Shown here one piece after another: positions 20,333 to 30,848 of a stretch of 64,000 nt of DNA. The position numbers and the translations under genes were made by a program. Source of the stretch: an uncultured Sphingomonas sp. GTDB taxonomy: Bacteria; Pseudomonadota; Alphaproteobacteria; Sphingomonadales; Sphingomonadaceae. Under the pieces are notes generated by a model that was not told the DNA's origin, did no database searches, and saw nothing but the letters and a program-made list of their open reading frames with translations. How positions within the stretch are numbered: the stretch's first letter is position 1; each line of letters begins with the position of its first letter. The stretch is taken from assembly GCF_902806285.1 (NCBI RefSeq), contig NZ_CADCWA010000039.1, positions 24,779 to 88,778 on the forward strand, written 5' to 3'.

Positions 20333-20952
20333 CTGCCGGTCCCACCCTTTGGCTTCACGCCGTCCGCGACCAGCACCACCGCCTCGGGGTCGGTGATGCT
20401 GGCCTCAGTCCGGAAGCGACCTTGCCACGCGCGGCGCGCGTCCGCCAGTTCCTTTGCGCCATTCCGGCCTTTGGGCAGGATCCAGCGTGTGCCGCCGTGC
20501 GCCAGGTGGAGGGTCATGGCGAACAGCCGGTCGACAGGGGCTACGGCGCGGGCGGTGACCACATCGAAGCTGCCTTGCAGTCGCTCGACCTTGTGGGGGA
20601 AAACTTCGCTATTCGGAAGGTCGAGCTGTTCGATGCAGCGTTGCAGGAAATCGGCTCGGAGCTTACGTGGCTCGACCAGCATCATCGATTTGCCCGCGAG
20701 AATCGACAGAACGATACCGGGGAAGCCGGCTCCAGAGCCTACATCGACCCAGCGGCCACCTTCCGCGGCACCGAAGCGCATCAACTGAGCGCTGTCGATC
20801 AGGTGCCTATCCCACAGCGTCTCCAGGGTCGAGCGAGCGATGAGGTTCTGCCGCTCGTTCTCCTCCCGGAGCATGGTAACGAAAGCTTCTACTTTCTCGA
20901 GTGTTTCACGTGGAACATCTTGGCCGGCAGCTTCCGCGAGCGCGTTAATCAT
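20329..20952 (-). CDS. rsmG: 16S rRNA (guanine527-N7)-methyltransferase
   Basis: [15 protein letters not shown]; neighbour of parA and mnmG. Confidence 0.95.
   Translation of the reverse strand: MINALAEAAGQDVPRETLEKVEAFVTMLREENERQNLIARSTLETLWDRHLIDSAQLMRFGAAEGGRWVDVGSGAGFPGIVLSILAGKSMMLVEPRKLRADFLQRCIEQLDLPNSEVFPHKVERLQGSFDVVTARAVAPVDRLFAMTLHLAHGGTRWILPKGRNGAKELADARRAWQGRFRTEASITDPEAVVLVADGVKPKGGTGR
20902..20917. promoter_or_regulatory. parS site (ParB/CTP clamp loading site)
   Basis: TGTTTCACGTGGAACA, near-perfect 16-bp parS palindrome, inside rsmG beside parAB. Confidence 0.9.
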
Positions 20953-22628
20953 GCCGCTTTGCGCACCGCCGCGAGGTACAAGGCCGACAGTGCGGCCGGC
21001 GTGATGCCGGCGATCCGCGCTGCCTGGTCGAGAGTTTCCGGGCGCACGGCCCCGAGCCGCTCCTGCATCTCGGTACTCAGGCCCGGTACAGCGGAAAAGT
21101 CGAGGTCAGCCCGGAGACCAACCTCCCGGTCCTGTGCGATGACGCTCCACTCACGCTGCTGACGTTCGATGTAGGGAGCATACAATCGGTCCGCGCGAGC
21201 CTCCTCCGTGTCGGCAAAGCCAGGATTGCTGCGGAAGACGAGGTGCTGTTCGATATGGCGGCGACGCTTCAAGGAGATGCAGTTGGCGGTAAGCGCCGCT
21301 TCGCCAAGCCGCGAAGTCGCATTGTCGGCCCGCAGCGACAAACGGTACTCGGCCCGGGCTGTCATCATGCGATAAGGCTCGGTGACGCCCTGCAGAACCA
21401 GGTCGTCAATCATGACGCCGACATAGCTGCTGCGCCGATCAAAGAGCACCGGCGGGAGGGCCAGGGCGCTGGCTGCAGCGTTCAGCCCGGCAACGAGCCC
21501 CTGCGCCGCGGCTTCTTCATAGCCGGTCGTGCCATTGATCTGCCCGGCCAGGAACAGGTTCGGGATATCGATCACTTCCAGGGTTTGGCGAAGCTTGCGC
21601 GGGTCGACGAACTCATATTCGACCGCGTAGCCGGGGCGGGCAATAACCGCGCGTTCCAGCCCGGGGATGCTCTGGACGAAGGCGAGTTGCACATCTTCCG
21701 GCAGCGAAGTGGAGATGCCCGCCGGGTAGATCAGCGCGTCGCGCAATCCTTCGGGCTCGAGGAAGATTTGATGCCCGTCGCGATCACCGAACCGCCTCAC
21801 CTTATCTTCGATCGACGGGCAATAACGTGGTCCGCGTCCCTCGATCGCGCCAGCGAACAGCGGGGATCGATCGAAGGCGCCGCGGATGAGGTTGTGCGTC
21901 CTCGCCGTGGTGCGGGTGATGCCGCAACGCAGCTGTGGGTTGCGGGCCGAGGGCGGCAGGGCAGACATTGCCCAGGCGTCGGGGTCGCTCGGCTGCTCTT
22001 CCACGCGTGACCAGTCGATGGTCCGGCCATCCAGACGCGGAGGCGTGCCTGTCTTGAGCCGACCTTGCCCAAGACCGATCTCCCGAACCTGGGCGCCGAG
22101 GGCAATTGCTGCGGCCTCGCCTCGTCGACCCGCCGGCATGCTGGTGTCGCCGATGAAGATGCTCGCGTTGAGGAAGGTACCGGTCGCGATGACCAGCGCG
22201 CGACAGCGAAGCAGGCGGCCATCGGCCAGGTGCACGCCCCGGACCTCGCCACCCGTGAGGGCAAGACGGACGGCCTCTCCAACGACGACCGAGACCTGGT
22301 CATACGCGATCAGCTGCCGGATCGCCCTGCAATACACCCGGCGATCGGCTTGGACCCGGGGACCATGGACGGCGGGCCCCTTGCTGCGGTTGAGCATGCG
22401 GCGGTGGATCGCGGCATGGTCGGCGGCGCGCGCCATCAGCCCGTCGAAGACATCCAGCTCGCGCACCAGATGGCCCTTGCCGACACCGCCAATCGACGGA
22501 TTACAGCTCATCTGGCCGAGATCGTCTTCGCGGAAGGTCAGCAAGCCAACTCGCGCGTTACGCCGCGCCGCGGCGGCAGCCGCCTCGCAGCCGGCGTGCC
22601 CTCCACCAATCACCAGAACGTCGAACAT
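20949..22628 (-). CDS. mnmG: tRNA uridine-5-carboxymethylaminomethyl modification enzyme MnmG
   Basis: [43 protein letters not shown]. Confidence 0.98.
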   Translation of the reverse strand: MFDVLVIGGGHAGCEAAAAAARRNARVGLLTFREDDLGQMSCNPSIGGVGKGHLVRELDVFDGLMARAADHAAIHRRMLNRSKGPAVHGPRVQADRRVYCRAIRQLIAYDQVSVVVGEAVRLALTGGEVRGVHLADGRLLRCRALVIATGTFLNASIFIGDTSMPAGRRGEAAAIALGAQVREIGLGQGRLKTGTPPRLDGRTIDWSRVEEQPSDPDAWAMSALPPSARNPQLRCGITRTTARTHNLIRGAFDRSPLFAGAIEGRGPRYCPSIEDKVRRFGDRDGHQIFLEPEGLRDALIYPAGISTSLPEDVQLAFVQSIPGLERAVIARPGYAVEYEFVDPRKLRQTLEVIDIPNLFLAGQINGTTGYEEAAAQGLVAGLNAAASALALPPVLFDRRSSYVGVMIDDLVLQGVTEPYRMMTARAEYRLSLRADNATSRLGEAALTANCISLKRRRHIEQHLVFRSNPGFADTEEARADRLYAPYIERQQREWSVIAQDREVGLRADLDFSAVPGLSTEMQERLGAVRPETLDQAARIAGITPAALSALYLAAVRKAA

Positions 22629-22669
22629 GCTGTCGCCTTACCGATCGCCGCGCGGCCTGGTCAAATGCA

Positions 22670-22685
22670 TGTTCCACGTGGAACC
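22670..22685. promoter_or_regulatory. parS site
   Basis: TGTTCCACGTGGAACC in the mnmE-mnmG gap; differs from the perfect palindrome only at the last base. Confidence 0.82.
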
Positions 22686-22686
22686 T

Positions 22687-23973
22687 CTACTTGCCGAGGC
22701 AGAAGCGGCCGAACAAAGCATCGAGCACCTCCTCGATCCCCGCGCTTCCACTCAGCCGTTCGAGCGCCTGGCGTGCAACCCTTAGCGCGTCAGCCGTGAG
22801 CACGACATCTCCCGGGGATGCCGTGTTCAACGCTTGCACGACCTGTTCAAGTGCCGCAGCCTGCCTCTGGTTAAGCGCGACTTGCCCTTCTTGGGGAAGC
22901 AGGGCCGCTGCGCGCACCAGCAATTGGCTGCGGAGCTCTTCCAGGCCCGCCCCGGTCACGGCAGACACGGCCAGGCTGCCGAGCGGCGCGACTCGTCGTT
23001 CGGGCCGGTCCGCCTGAGCGTGGACGATCAGCGGGCTGGGGTGAGCAGGTACATCGGCCGGTTCGCCCAACCACAGGAGAAGGTCGGCCATGCTGATCTG
23101 CTGCTCAGCGAGGCGGATTCCGATCTGCTCGACCCCATCGCCGGCTTCGCGCAATCCGGCCGTGTCGACCAGCAATAGCGGCATCCCATTGAGCGCCAGC
23201 GGCACCTCGATCACGTCGCGGGTGGTTCCGGCGAGTTCGGTGACGATCGCCCGCTCGTCCCCGGCCAACGCGTTGAGGAGGCTGGACTTGCCCGCATTGG
23301 GGGGGCCGGCCAGGACGACCCGCACCCCCTCCTTGAGCCGCTCAGCGCGGGGTTGATCCAGCCAGGCCCGGAGCTCTCTTGCAAGTCGCTGGGCGCAGTT
23401 GAACAGGCAGCGCTCGTCCGTGGCGGTTTCTTCCTCGTCGCCGACATAGTCGATCGCAGCTTCCGCCATGGCCGACAGCTCGACCAGCTCGCCCTGCCAG
23501 CGGTCGACCTGCTCCTTGAGTCCGCCGGCGGCCGTTGCCAGCGCCGCCCTTCGCTGGCTTTCGGTTTCCGCCTCGAGCAGGTCGGCCAGTCCTTCCGCCT
23601 CCGTGAGGTCGATCCGGCCATTCTCCAATGCCTGGCGGGTGAACTCCCCCGGCCGTGCTTCCCGCAGTCCGTCCGTCTCACCCAAGGCGCGAAGCACGGC
23701 TGCCACGACCGCGCGTCCGCCATGGCAATGGAACTCGATCAGGTCCTCGCCGGTCGCGCTTGCCGGACCATCGAAGCGCAGCAGTAAAGCCCGGTCGAGC
23801 TCGACGCCTCCTCGGTCGCGAAGGGTCCGCAGAGCGGCCGCCCGCGGCTCGGGCAAGCTCCCGGCGACCAGGGTTGCAGCCCGATGCGCAAGAGGCCCGC
23901 TGACGCGGATAACCGCGATTGCAGCCGGCGGCCGCCCACTCGAATGGGCGTAGATCGTATCATGTTCGATCAC
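22687..23973 (-). CDS. mnmE: tRNA modification GTPase MnmE
   Basis: DTIYAHSSG; GPPNAGKSSLLNAL; C-terminal FGRFCLGK. Confidence 0.97.
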   Translation of the reverse strand: MIEHDTIYAHSSGRPPAAIAVIRVSGPLAHRAATLVAGSLPEPRAAALRTLRDRGGVELDRALLLRFDGPASATGEDLIEFHCHGGRAVVAAVLRALGETDGLREARPGEFTRQALENGRIDLTEAEGLADLLEAETESQRRAALATAAGGLKEQVDRWQGELVELSAMAEAAIDYVGDEEETATDERCLFNCAQRLARELRAWLDQPRAERLKEGVRVVLAGPPNAGKSSLLNALAGDERAIVTELAGTTRDVIEVPLALNGMPLLLVDTAGLREAGDGVEQIGIRLAEQQISMADLLLWLGEPADVPAHPSPLIVHAQADRPERRVAPLGSLAVSAVTGAGLEELRSQLLVRAAALLPQEGQVALNQRQAAALEQVVQALNTASPGDVVLTADALRVARQALERLSGSAGIEEVLDALFGRFCLGK

Positions 23974-23995
23974 CAGCGGCGCTCTGGCGGTTACC

Positions 23996-24730
23996 TCAGG
24001 CGAGCAGGTTCCCGACCCCGACCCGCGGATCGACCCAGCCATCGTAGATCATCTTCACCGCGACCCACAGGATAACGACCAGACCGATGTAGGCGATCCA
24101 GCGGTACCGTTCGATGTAGCGCGCGATGATGTTGGCGGCGAGGCCCATCAACGCCACCGCGAAAACCAAGCCGACGATGAGAATGCCGGGATGATCGCGA
24201 GCCGCGCCGGCCACCGCCAGCACATTGTCCAGACTCATGCTGACGTCGGCGATCGCGACCGCCCAGGCGGCGCCGGCGAAGCTCTTGGCCGGGCGCAGGC
24301 CGGAATGCTCGTCACCCGCGACCTCCGGCGAGCCATGGCTCTCCCCACCGTGGCGGAGCTCGCGCCACATCCGCCAGGCTACCCATAGCAGCAGCAGGCC
24401 GCCAACCAGGATCAAGCCGATGATCTGCAACAATTGAGTGACGATCAACGCGAAGCCGATCCGCAGCACCAGCGCGGCGAGCACGCCGATCAGGATGACC
24501 TTGCGGCGCTGCTCGGCCGGAAGTCCGGCCGCCAGAGCGCCGACCACGATCGCATTGTCGCCGGCCAGCACCAGGTCGATCATCAACACTTGGAGGAAGG
24601 CAGCGAAGGCCGCCGGTTCCGTGATGTTGGAGAAATCCTTGACGATCGACGCCCAGATGTCGGCCGGCCCACCCAGGTCCATCGGCGCGGCGTGGACGGA
24701 GGCGGCAGCGGCTAGCAGCAGATCGAGCAA
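23996..24730 (-). CDS. TerC/YjbE family integral membrane protein
   Basis: DLVLAGDNAIVVGALAAGLP and VSMSLDNVLAVAGAA repeats. Confidence 0.88.
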   Translation of the reverse strand: MLDLLLAAAASVHAAPMDLGGPADIWASIVKDFSNITEPAAFAAFLQVLMIDLVLAGDNAIVVGALAAGLPAEQRRKVILIGVLAALVLRIGFALIVTQLLQIIGLILVGGLLLLWVAWRMWRELRHGGESHGSPEVAGDEHSGLRPAKSFAGAAWAVAIADVSMSLDNVLAVAGAARDHPGILIVGLVFAVALMGLAANIIARYIERYRWIAYIGLVVILWVAVKMIYDGWVDPRVGVGNLLA

Positions 24731-24823
24731 AGGAACTTACCCCGTGTACGATAAAGGTTGAGAACAGTCGAAGTGGCGGAGACGGACTCGGGATATCCCC
24801 AGGGTTGAGCTCCGCTCCCCGGC

Positions 24824-26080
24824 TTACTGGTTCATCGACGCGAAGAAGTCTTCATTGGACTTGGCGTCCTTCATCTTGTCGAGCAGGAACTGCATGGCGT
24901 CGACCGTACCCATCTGCATCAGGATCCGGCGCAGCACCCACATCTTGGACAGGGTGCCCTGTTCGACCAGCAGCTCCTCCTTGCGGGTGCCGCTCTTGCC
25001 GACGTCCAACGCCGGGAAGATGCGCTTGTCCGAAACCTTGCGGTCGAGCACGATCTCCGAGTTGCCGGTGCCCTTGAACTCCTCGAAGATGACCTCGTCC
25101 ATCTTGGAGCCGGTGTCGATCAGCGCGGTGGCGATGATGGACAGCGAGCCGCCTTCCTCGATGTTGCGGGCCGCGCCGAAAAAACGCTTGGGCCGCTGCA
25201 GCGCGTTGGCGTCGACGCCGCCGGTCAGCACCTTGCCCGAGCTCGGCACCACCGTGTTGTAGGCGCGGCCGAGCCGCGTGATCGAGTCGAGCAGGATCAC
25301 GACATCCTTCTTGTGCTCGACCAGCCGCTTGGCCTTCTCGATCACCATTTCGGCGACTTGAACGTGCCTCGAGGCGGGCTCGTCGAACGTCGAGCTGATG
25401 ACCTCGCCGTTCACTGAGCGCTGCATGTCGGTGACTTCCTCCGGCCGCTCGTCAATCAGCAGCACGATCAGGAACACTTCGGGGTGGTTGTCGGTGATCG
25501 CCTTGGCGATGTTCTGCAGCAGCACGGTCTTGCCGGTCCGCGGCGGAGCGACGATCAGCGCGCGCTGGCCCTTGCCTTGGGGCGAGACGATGTCGATCAC
25601 CCGCGCCGACTTATCCTTGACGGTGGGGTCGAGCGTGTCGAGCCGCAGCTTGGAGTCGGGGTACAGCGGCGTGAGATTGTCGAAGTTCACGCGGTGGCGG
25701 ACCACGTCGGGATTGTCGAAGTTGATGGCGGTGACCCGGGTCAACGCGAAGTAGCGTTCCCCGTCCTTGGGCCCGCGGATTTCGCCTTCCACCGTGTCGC
25801 CGGTGCGCAGGCCGAAGCGGCGGACCAATTGCGGCGCGACGTAGATGTCGTCGGGGCCGGCGAGATAGTTGGCTTCGGGAGAGCGGAGAAAGCCGAAGCC
25901 GTCGTTCAGCACCTCGATGGTGCCGGTGCCCATGATCTCCGCGCCGCTTTCCGCCCGGACCTTGAGGATCGAGAACATAAGATCCTGCTTGCGCAGGGTG
26001 GACGCGCCCTCGACGCCCATCTCCTCGGCCTGTGCGACGAGTTCGGCGGGGGTTTTCTGCTTGAGGTCTTTGAGGTGCAT
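24824..26080 (-). CDS. rho: transcription termination factor Rho
   Basis: [36 protein letters not shown]-terminal [14 protein letters not shown]. Confidence 0.98.
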   Translation of the reverse strand: MHLKDLKQKTPAELVAQAEEMGVEGASTLRKQDLMFSILKVRAESGAEIMGTGTIEVLNDGFGFLRSPEANYLAGPDDIYVAPQLVRRFGLRTGDTVEGEIRGPKDGERYFALTRVTAINFDNPDVVRHRVNFDNLTPLYPDSKLRLDTLDPTVKDKSARVIDIVSPQGKGQRALIVAPPRTGKTVLLQNIAKAITDNHPEVFLIVLLIDERPEEVTDMQRSVNGEVISSTFDEPASRHVQVAEMVIEKAKRLVEHKKDVVILLDSITRLGRAYNTVVPSSGKVLTGGVDANALQRPKRFFGAARNIEEGGSLSIIATALIDTGSKMDEVIFEEFKGTGNSEIVLDRKVSDKRIFPALDVGKSGTRKEELLVEQGTLSKMWVLRRILMQMGTVDAMQFLLDKMKDAKSNEDFFASMNQ

Positions 26081-26244
26081 GGAAAAGCTCAGTTTGGCGA
26101 GGGAGGGCCAGCGAACACGACCGCGACAGGACGACGGTCAGACCGGCAAGGGAACAAGGTGCAGCCGAGGGCGGCTGCCTAAGCACGGGTTATGACCCGG
26201 CGCGAAGGCTGTCAACATGGGCAACGCGGCGCCGGGCCGCAAGG

Positions 26245-26706
26245 TCAGAACGGCTTAACGATCACCAACACGACGATCACTGCCGTAGCGATCCCTGGAA
26301 TCTCGTTCATGATCCGCAGGGTGCGGTTCTCCAGCGGTCGCGCGCCCTTGGCGAGCTTGCGGCCGTAGGCGGACAGCCAGCCCTGGTAACCCGTAAGCAG
26401 GACCACCAACGCCAGCTTGGCGTGGAACCAGCCCTGGGCGAAGGCGCCGATATTGAGCGCCAGGGCAAGGCCCAGCACCCACACGATCAGCATCGCAGGC
26501 CCCAGAATGATCGACCGCGCACGGCCTTCCCGTTCGATCCAGGCGCGGTCCTCGGCGGAGCCCGGCGCGGTGGCATGGTGGTAGACGAAAAAGCGCGGCA
26601 ACAGGAACAAGCCGGCGATCCAGAAAATGACAAAGGTCAGGTGCGCGGCTTTCACCCACAGGTAGGCGCCGCCCAAAAAGCCGACATATTGGTCCAAGCC
26701 GGTCAC
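26245..26706 (-). CDS. hemJ: protoporphyrinogen oxidase HemJ
   Basis: YLWVKAAHLTFVIFWIAGLFLLPRFFVYH; overlaps hemE. Confidence 0.9.
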   Translation of the reverse strand: MTGLDQYVGFLGGAYLWVKAAHLTFVIFWIAGLFLLPRFFVYHHATAPGSAEDRAWIEREGRARSIILGPAMLIVWVLGLALALNIGAFAQGWFHAKLALVVLLTGYQGWLSAYGRKLAKGARPLENRTLRIMNEIPGIATAVIVVLVIVKPF

Positions 26707-27752
26707 AAGCCCTTCCCTAGCAGCCGTAGCATGCTTTCGACATGGGCGATCGGCGTCGTCTGCCCGATGCCATGGCCCAGGTTGAAGATGTGCGGCCGCC
26801 CGGCGAGCGCGTGGAGGATGCGCTGGACGGCGAGCTCCAGCGGCTCGCCGCCGGCGATCAGGGCCAGCGGGTCGAGGTTGCCCTGGACCGGCAGGCCTTC
26901 GGGCAGGACCGAATCGGCCCACACCGGGTCCACCGTCTCGTCGAGGCCAACTGCGTCCACCCCGGTCTCGCGGGCGTAAGGGGCGAGCTTGCCCCCGGCG
27001 CCCTTGGGAAAGCCGATGATCTTGAGCTCCGGCCGTTCGGTGCGAAGCCGCTCGACCAGGCGCGTGGTGGGCGCGATCACCCAGCGCTCGAACTCGCTTG
27101 GGGCAAGGCTGCCCGACCAGCTGTCGAACAGCTGCACCGCGTCCACTCCGGCGTCGATCTGGCCCAGGAGGTAGGTGAGGGTGGTCTCCTCGATCGCCTC
27201 GATGATCGCGGCCAAGCGGCCCGGATCCCGATAGGCGAGCTGACGCGCCTCGGCCTGCTCGCGGCTGCCCTCGCCGGCGACCATGTAGGTAGCGACGGTC
27301 CATGGGCTGCCCGCGAAGCCGAGGAAGGTGGTGGAAGGGGACAGCTCGGCCCGCACCCGCCGGACGGTCTCGTAGATGGGCTGTAGCCGATCCATCCGCG
27401 GCTGGAAGTCGTCCAGCGAAGCATTGGTGAGCGGCGGTGCCAGCCGCGGGCCTTCCCCGGCGACGAAGCTCAGTTCCTGCCCGAGCGCGTGGGGAACGAT
27501 CAGAATGTCCGAGAAAAGGATCGCCGCGTCGAGCGGAAAGCGGCGCAGCGGCTGCAGGGTGATCTCGGCCGCGGCCGCGGGATCGTAGACGAGGTCGAGA
27601 AAGCCCCCCTTGTGCGCGCGCAGCTCGCGGTACTCGGGCAGGTAGCGCCCGGCCTGACGCATCATCCACAGCGGCGGCGGGTCGCGCCTTTGACCGGCCA
27701 GCACGGCCAGCACGGGTTTGTCCGCCGTTCGTTCGGAAGGCTCGGGGTCCAC
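26703..27752 (-). CDS. hemE: uroporphyrinogen decarboxylase
   Basis: PLWMMRQAGRYLPEYR; LNLGHGI; GTG start chosen at 27752 (longer upstream ORF rejected). Confidence 0.95.
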   Translation of the reverse strand: MDPEPSERTADKPVLAVLAGQRRDPPPLWMMRQAGRYLPEYRELRAHKGGFLDLVYDPAAAAEITLQPLRRFPLDAAILFSDILIVPHALGQELSFVAGEGPRLAPPLTNASLDDFQPRMDRLQPIYETVRRVRAELSPSTTFLGFAGSPWTVATYMVAGEGSREQAEARQLAYRDPGRLAAIIEAIEETTLTYLLGQIDAGVDAVQLFDSWSGSLAPSEFERWVIAPTTRLVERLRTERPELKIIGFPKGAGGKLAPYARETGVDAVGLDETVDPVWADSVLPEGLPVQGNLDPLALIAGGEPLELAVQRILHALAGRPHIFNLGHGIGQTTPIAHVESMLRLLGKGL

Positions 27753-28046
27753 CCTTTTTCTTCTCTTTCTTATAGATTCTTTAAAAGGATGATGAAGGTA
27801 GGTGGGCGGCGGGAGGTGGGGAATAGAGCCCCCTTCCGGACTTGCCAACAGGCGGATGGAGCCCGCTCCGGAGGACTCGCGGCGAGTCGGGTTCGGCTGC
27901 TCCCGCAATCCACAGCCTGGGGGCAAGCGCCAGCCGCCGTGGATGGAATTCCGGATGATCGCCGCGGGTGGCTGGGCAGCGGTGGCATTTGGATCGTGCC
28001 CAAGCCCGCGCTAGGGCAAGCCACCGGCTTTTCCACAGGAACATCG
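27753..28046. other. candidate chromosomal replication origin (oriC)
   Basis: hemE/maf intergenic gap with divergent polarity; AT-rich tract 27753-27800; GANTC at 27775, 27874 and 27884; DnaA-box-like CAATCCACA (27906) and TTTTCCACA (28029). Confidence 0.65.
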
Positions 28047-28631
28047 ATGGACCTGCTGCTTGCTTCCACCTCGCCGATCCGGGGAACGCTGCTGGCCAAC
28101 GCCGGCGTGCCCCATGGCGCGGTGCCGCCGGAGGTTGATGAGGCGTCGGCTAAGGCGGGATTCACCGGCAGCGATGCCGAGCTCGCGTGCACGCTGGCCG
28201 AGGCCAAAGCGCTGAGCGTCGGCCGCAACCATCCCGGCGCCCTGGTGATCGGCAGCGACAGCATCGTCTCTGTGGGCGGCCGCCGCTTCAGCAAGCCGGG
28301 CGGCAGAGGGGAAGCGGCGGAGCACCTCCGCTTCTTCTCGGGCCGGACCATGCAGCTCACCAGCGCGGTCGTCCTCTCTCGGGATGGAGCGGTGGAATGG
28401 CGGCACGCCTCCGAGGCGCGGCTGCAGGTGCGGCCGCTGGGGGAGGCGTTCATCGAGACCTATCTGGAGGCCGACTGGCCCGAGGTCAGCTACTGCGTGG
28501 GGGTGTTCAGGCTGGAAGGCCCGGGCGTGCAGCTGTTCTCGGAGATCGAAGGCGACCACTTCACCGTTCTCGGCCTGCCCTTGCTGCCGCTGCTGGAAGC
28601 GCTGCGCGACCGGGGCGTGCTGCCGTCATGA
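28047..28631 (+). CDS. maf: Maf-family nucleotide pyrophosphatase
   Basis: DLLLASTSPIRGTLLANAG; GSDSIV. Confidence 0.9.
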   Translation: MDLLLASTSPIRGTLLANAGVPHGAVPPEVDEASAKAGFTGSDAELACTLAEAKALSVGRNHPGALVIGSDSIVSVGGRRFSKPGGRGEAAEHLRFFSGRTMQLTSAVVLSRDGAVEWRHASEARLQVRPLGEAFIETYLEADWPEVSYCVGVFRLEGPGVQLFSEIEGDHFTVLGLPLLPLLEALRDRGVLPS

Positions 28632-29518
28632 CGCCGGGCGTCCCTTACGCGGAAGTGATCGGCGACCCGATCGCGCACAGCAAGTCGCCGCTGATCCACG
28701 GGTTCTGGATCGGCAAGCTCGGGCTCGCCGCCGAGTATAGGGCGGTTCGGGTGACGCCGGCCGATCTCACAGGCTATCTTGCCAGCCGCAAGGAAGATCC
28801 GCTCTGGCGCGGCTGCAGCGTGACGATGCCGCTGAAGCAGCGCGTGCTCGACCAGCTGCCCGAGATCCGGGACGATGGCGTTGGCGCGGTCAACTGCATA
28901 GTGCCTACGCCCGCCGGGCTGGTCGGATACAATACTGACGTCACCGGTGTTCGAGAGGCGCTCGCCGCTGGCCAGCAGGTGCCCTGCGAGCACCAAGTGA
29001 GCACGCTGGTGGACCTGGTCGGCACCGGCGGGGCTGCTCGCGCGGTACTGGCAGCTCTGCGCGGGCTGGACGTCACCGTCTACGGCCGTGATCAGGCCAG
29101 GGCCGACAGTCTGTCCGACGAGTTCGGTCCGGGATCAACCTATGGCTACAGCGCCCACCTCTCGACCCTGATGGCTCCCGCGGTCGAGCATGATCCTGCG
29201 TACCCGGACCTGCAGCCGAACCGCGGCGCTACGCAAAGATATGACTACATATTCATCAATGCGACGTGCCTTGGCATGACCGGCCAAGCTGCACTTCCCG
29301 TCAGGCTGGACCGCTACCCGACCAACACCGTCGTCTTCGATATGGTCTACGATCCGGTGGAGACGCCATTGCTGCGCGAGGCGAAGGCGCTGGGGATGAA
29401 CACGGTCAGCGGTCTGGTCATGCTCGTGGGACAGGCAGCACAGGCTTTCGAGCTGTTCTTCTGTATCCCAGCGCCCCGCGAGCATGACGCCGAGCTGTGC
29501 GCGCTGCTCACCGCATGA
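28628..29518 (+). CDS. aroE: shikimate dehydrogenase
   Basis: AEVIGDPIAHSKSPLIHGFW; SVTMPLKQ; GTGGAARAVLAAL; INATCLGM. Confidence 0.92.
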   Translation: MTPGVPYAEVIGDPIAHSKSPLIHGFWIGKLGLAAEYRAVRVTPADLTGYLASRKEDPLWRGCSVTMPLKQRVLDQLPEIRDDGVGAVNCIVPTPAGLVGYNTDVTGVREALAAGQQVPCEHQVSTLVDLVGTGGAARAVLAALRGLDVTVYGRDQARADSLSDEFGPGSTYGYSAHLSTLMAPAVEHDPAYPDLQPNRGATQRYDYIFINATCLGMTGQAALPVRLDRYPTNTVVFDMVYDPVETPLLREAKALGMNTVSGLVMLVGQAAQAFELFFCIPAPREHDAELCALLTA

Positions 29519-30108
29519 TCACGCTGGCGCTCACCGGGTCCATCGGCATGGGCAAGTCCACCGTGGCCCGGATGTTCGCTGGGCGAGGCGTGCCCGTGTT
29601 CGACGCGGATGCGGTTGTGCGCCGGCTGCAGGGTCCCGGCGGTGCGCTGGTGGAGTTCATCGATCGGCGCTTCCCCGGCACGACCCGCGACGGCGCGGTC
29701 AACCGCGAGGCGCTGGCAGCAGCGGTCTTGGGCAAGCCCGAAGAACTGGCGGCCTTGGAAGCCATCATGCACCCCGCGGTTCAAGACGAGCGCGCCCGCT
29801 TCCTCGCCGACCACGCCGACGCGCCGGCGCTGCTGTTCGACATTCCCCTGCTGTTTGAAACCGGCGGTCAGCGGGCGTTCGACCATGTGATCGTGGCCAC
29901 CGCGCCTCCTGCCGTCCAACGCCGGCGGGTTCTGGAGCGCCCGGGCATGACGGAAGCCAAGCTCGACGCCATCCTCGCCCGGCAGCTGCCGGACGCGGTG
30001 AAACGCAGCCGCGCCGATTTCGTCATCGACACCTCCGGCAGCCTGGCTCAAACCGAGACTCAGGTCGACGCCATCCTCTCTGGACTGGGATTGGCGAAGG
30101 GCGCATGA
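29515..30108 (+). CDS. coaE: dephospho-CoA kinase
   Basis: LTGSIGMGKSTVARMF; FDADAVV. Confidence 0.95.
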   Translation: MITLALTGSIGMGKSTVARMFAGRGVPVFDADAVVRRLQGPGGALVEFIDRRFPGTTRDGAVNREALAAAVLGKPEELAALEAIMHPAVQDERARFLADHADAPALLFDIPLLFETGGQRAFDHVIVATAPPAVQRRRVLERPGMTEAKLDAILARQLPDAVKRSRADFVIDTSGSLAQTETQVDAILSGLGLAKGA

Positions 30109-30833
30109 CGGTTCTCATGCGTGAGATCGTGTTCGATACGGAGACCACCGGCACCAATCCGGCAGGCGGCGACCGGATGGTGGAGATCGGCTGCGTCGAG
30201 CTGGTCAACCGGGTGGAAACGGGGCGCACCTTTCACGCTTACTTCAACCCGCAATGCGCCATGCCGTCCGAAGCGGAAGCGGTGCACGGGCTGTCGGCGG
30301 TCTTCCTGTCCGACAAGCCGCTGTTCGGCGATCGGGCGGCCGAACTCATCGACTTCATCGCGGATGCGCCGCTGATCGCCCACAATGCGGGCTTCGATTT
30401 CGGCTTCCTCAACGCCGAACTCGCCCGCTGCAGCCGCGATCCGGTCTGCTTCAGCCGCATGGTCTGCACCCTGATGATGGCCCGGACCAGGCATCCGGGC
30501 GCCAAGCACAGCCTGGACGCGCTTTGCACCCGCTTCGGCGTTGACCGCAGCCAACGGGTCAAGCACGGTGCGCTGCTCGACGCGCAGCTGCTGGCGCAGG
30601 TTTATGTCGAGCTGACCGGTGGGCGGCAGATCGGTCTCGGCCTGATCGCCGAAACCATCCCACAAACCGCGCAGCCGCAGCCCGGCTGCGCTCCGGCGCA
30701 GCGTCCGATCCGCCCGCCGCGGCCGCACTCGGCGTCGCTTGAAGAACGGCAACGGCATGCCCAGTTCCTCGGGTCCATGACCGATCCGCTATGGGTTCGG
30801 CTCACCACGCCGGAACGGCAGGCGGCTGGCTGA
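30105..30833 (+). CDS. dnaQ: DNA polymerase III subunit epsilon
   Basis: REIVFDTETTGTNP; AHNAGFDFGFLNAEL. Confidence 0.95.
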   Translation: MTVLMREIVFDTETTGTNPAGGDRMVEIGCVELVNRVETGRTFHAYFNPQCAMPSEAEAVHGLSAVFLSDKPLFGDRAAELIDFIADAPLIAHNAGFDFGFLNAELARCSRDPVCFSRMVCTLMMARTRHPGAKHSLDALCTRFGVDRSQRVKHGALLDAQLLAQVYVELTGGRQIGLGLIAETIPQTAQPQPGCAPAQRPIRPPRPHSASLEERQRHAQFLGSMTDPLWVRLTTPERQAAG

Positions 30834-30848
30834 GCCAAGCTGTCGGCT

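Noticed and set aside
26707-27669. Long upstream extension of the hemJ ORF (26245..27669)
   Set aside because: Overlaps hemE in another frame; HemJ similarity begins at the GTG at 26706, so the extension is non-coding.
27753-27926. N-terminal extension of the hemE ORF into the candidate origin
   Set aside because: HemE similarity begins near GTG 27752; the extra residues (MPPGCGLREQPNPTRRESS...) look like translated intergenic DNA.
29100-29330. Slightly lower GC patch in aroE, considered as a possible recombinant or horizontally acquired segment
   Set aside because: Reading frame and AroE motifs run through it; no repeat or boundary signal supports an insertion.
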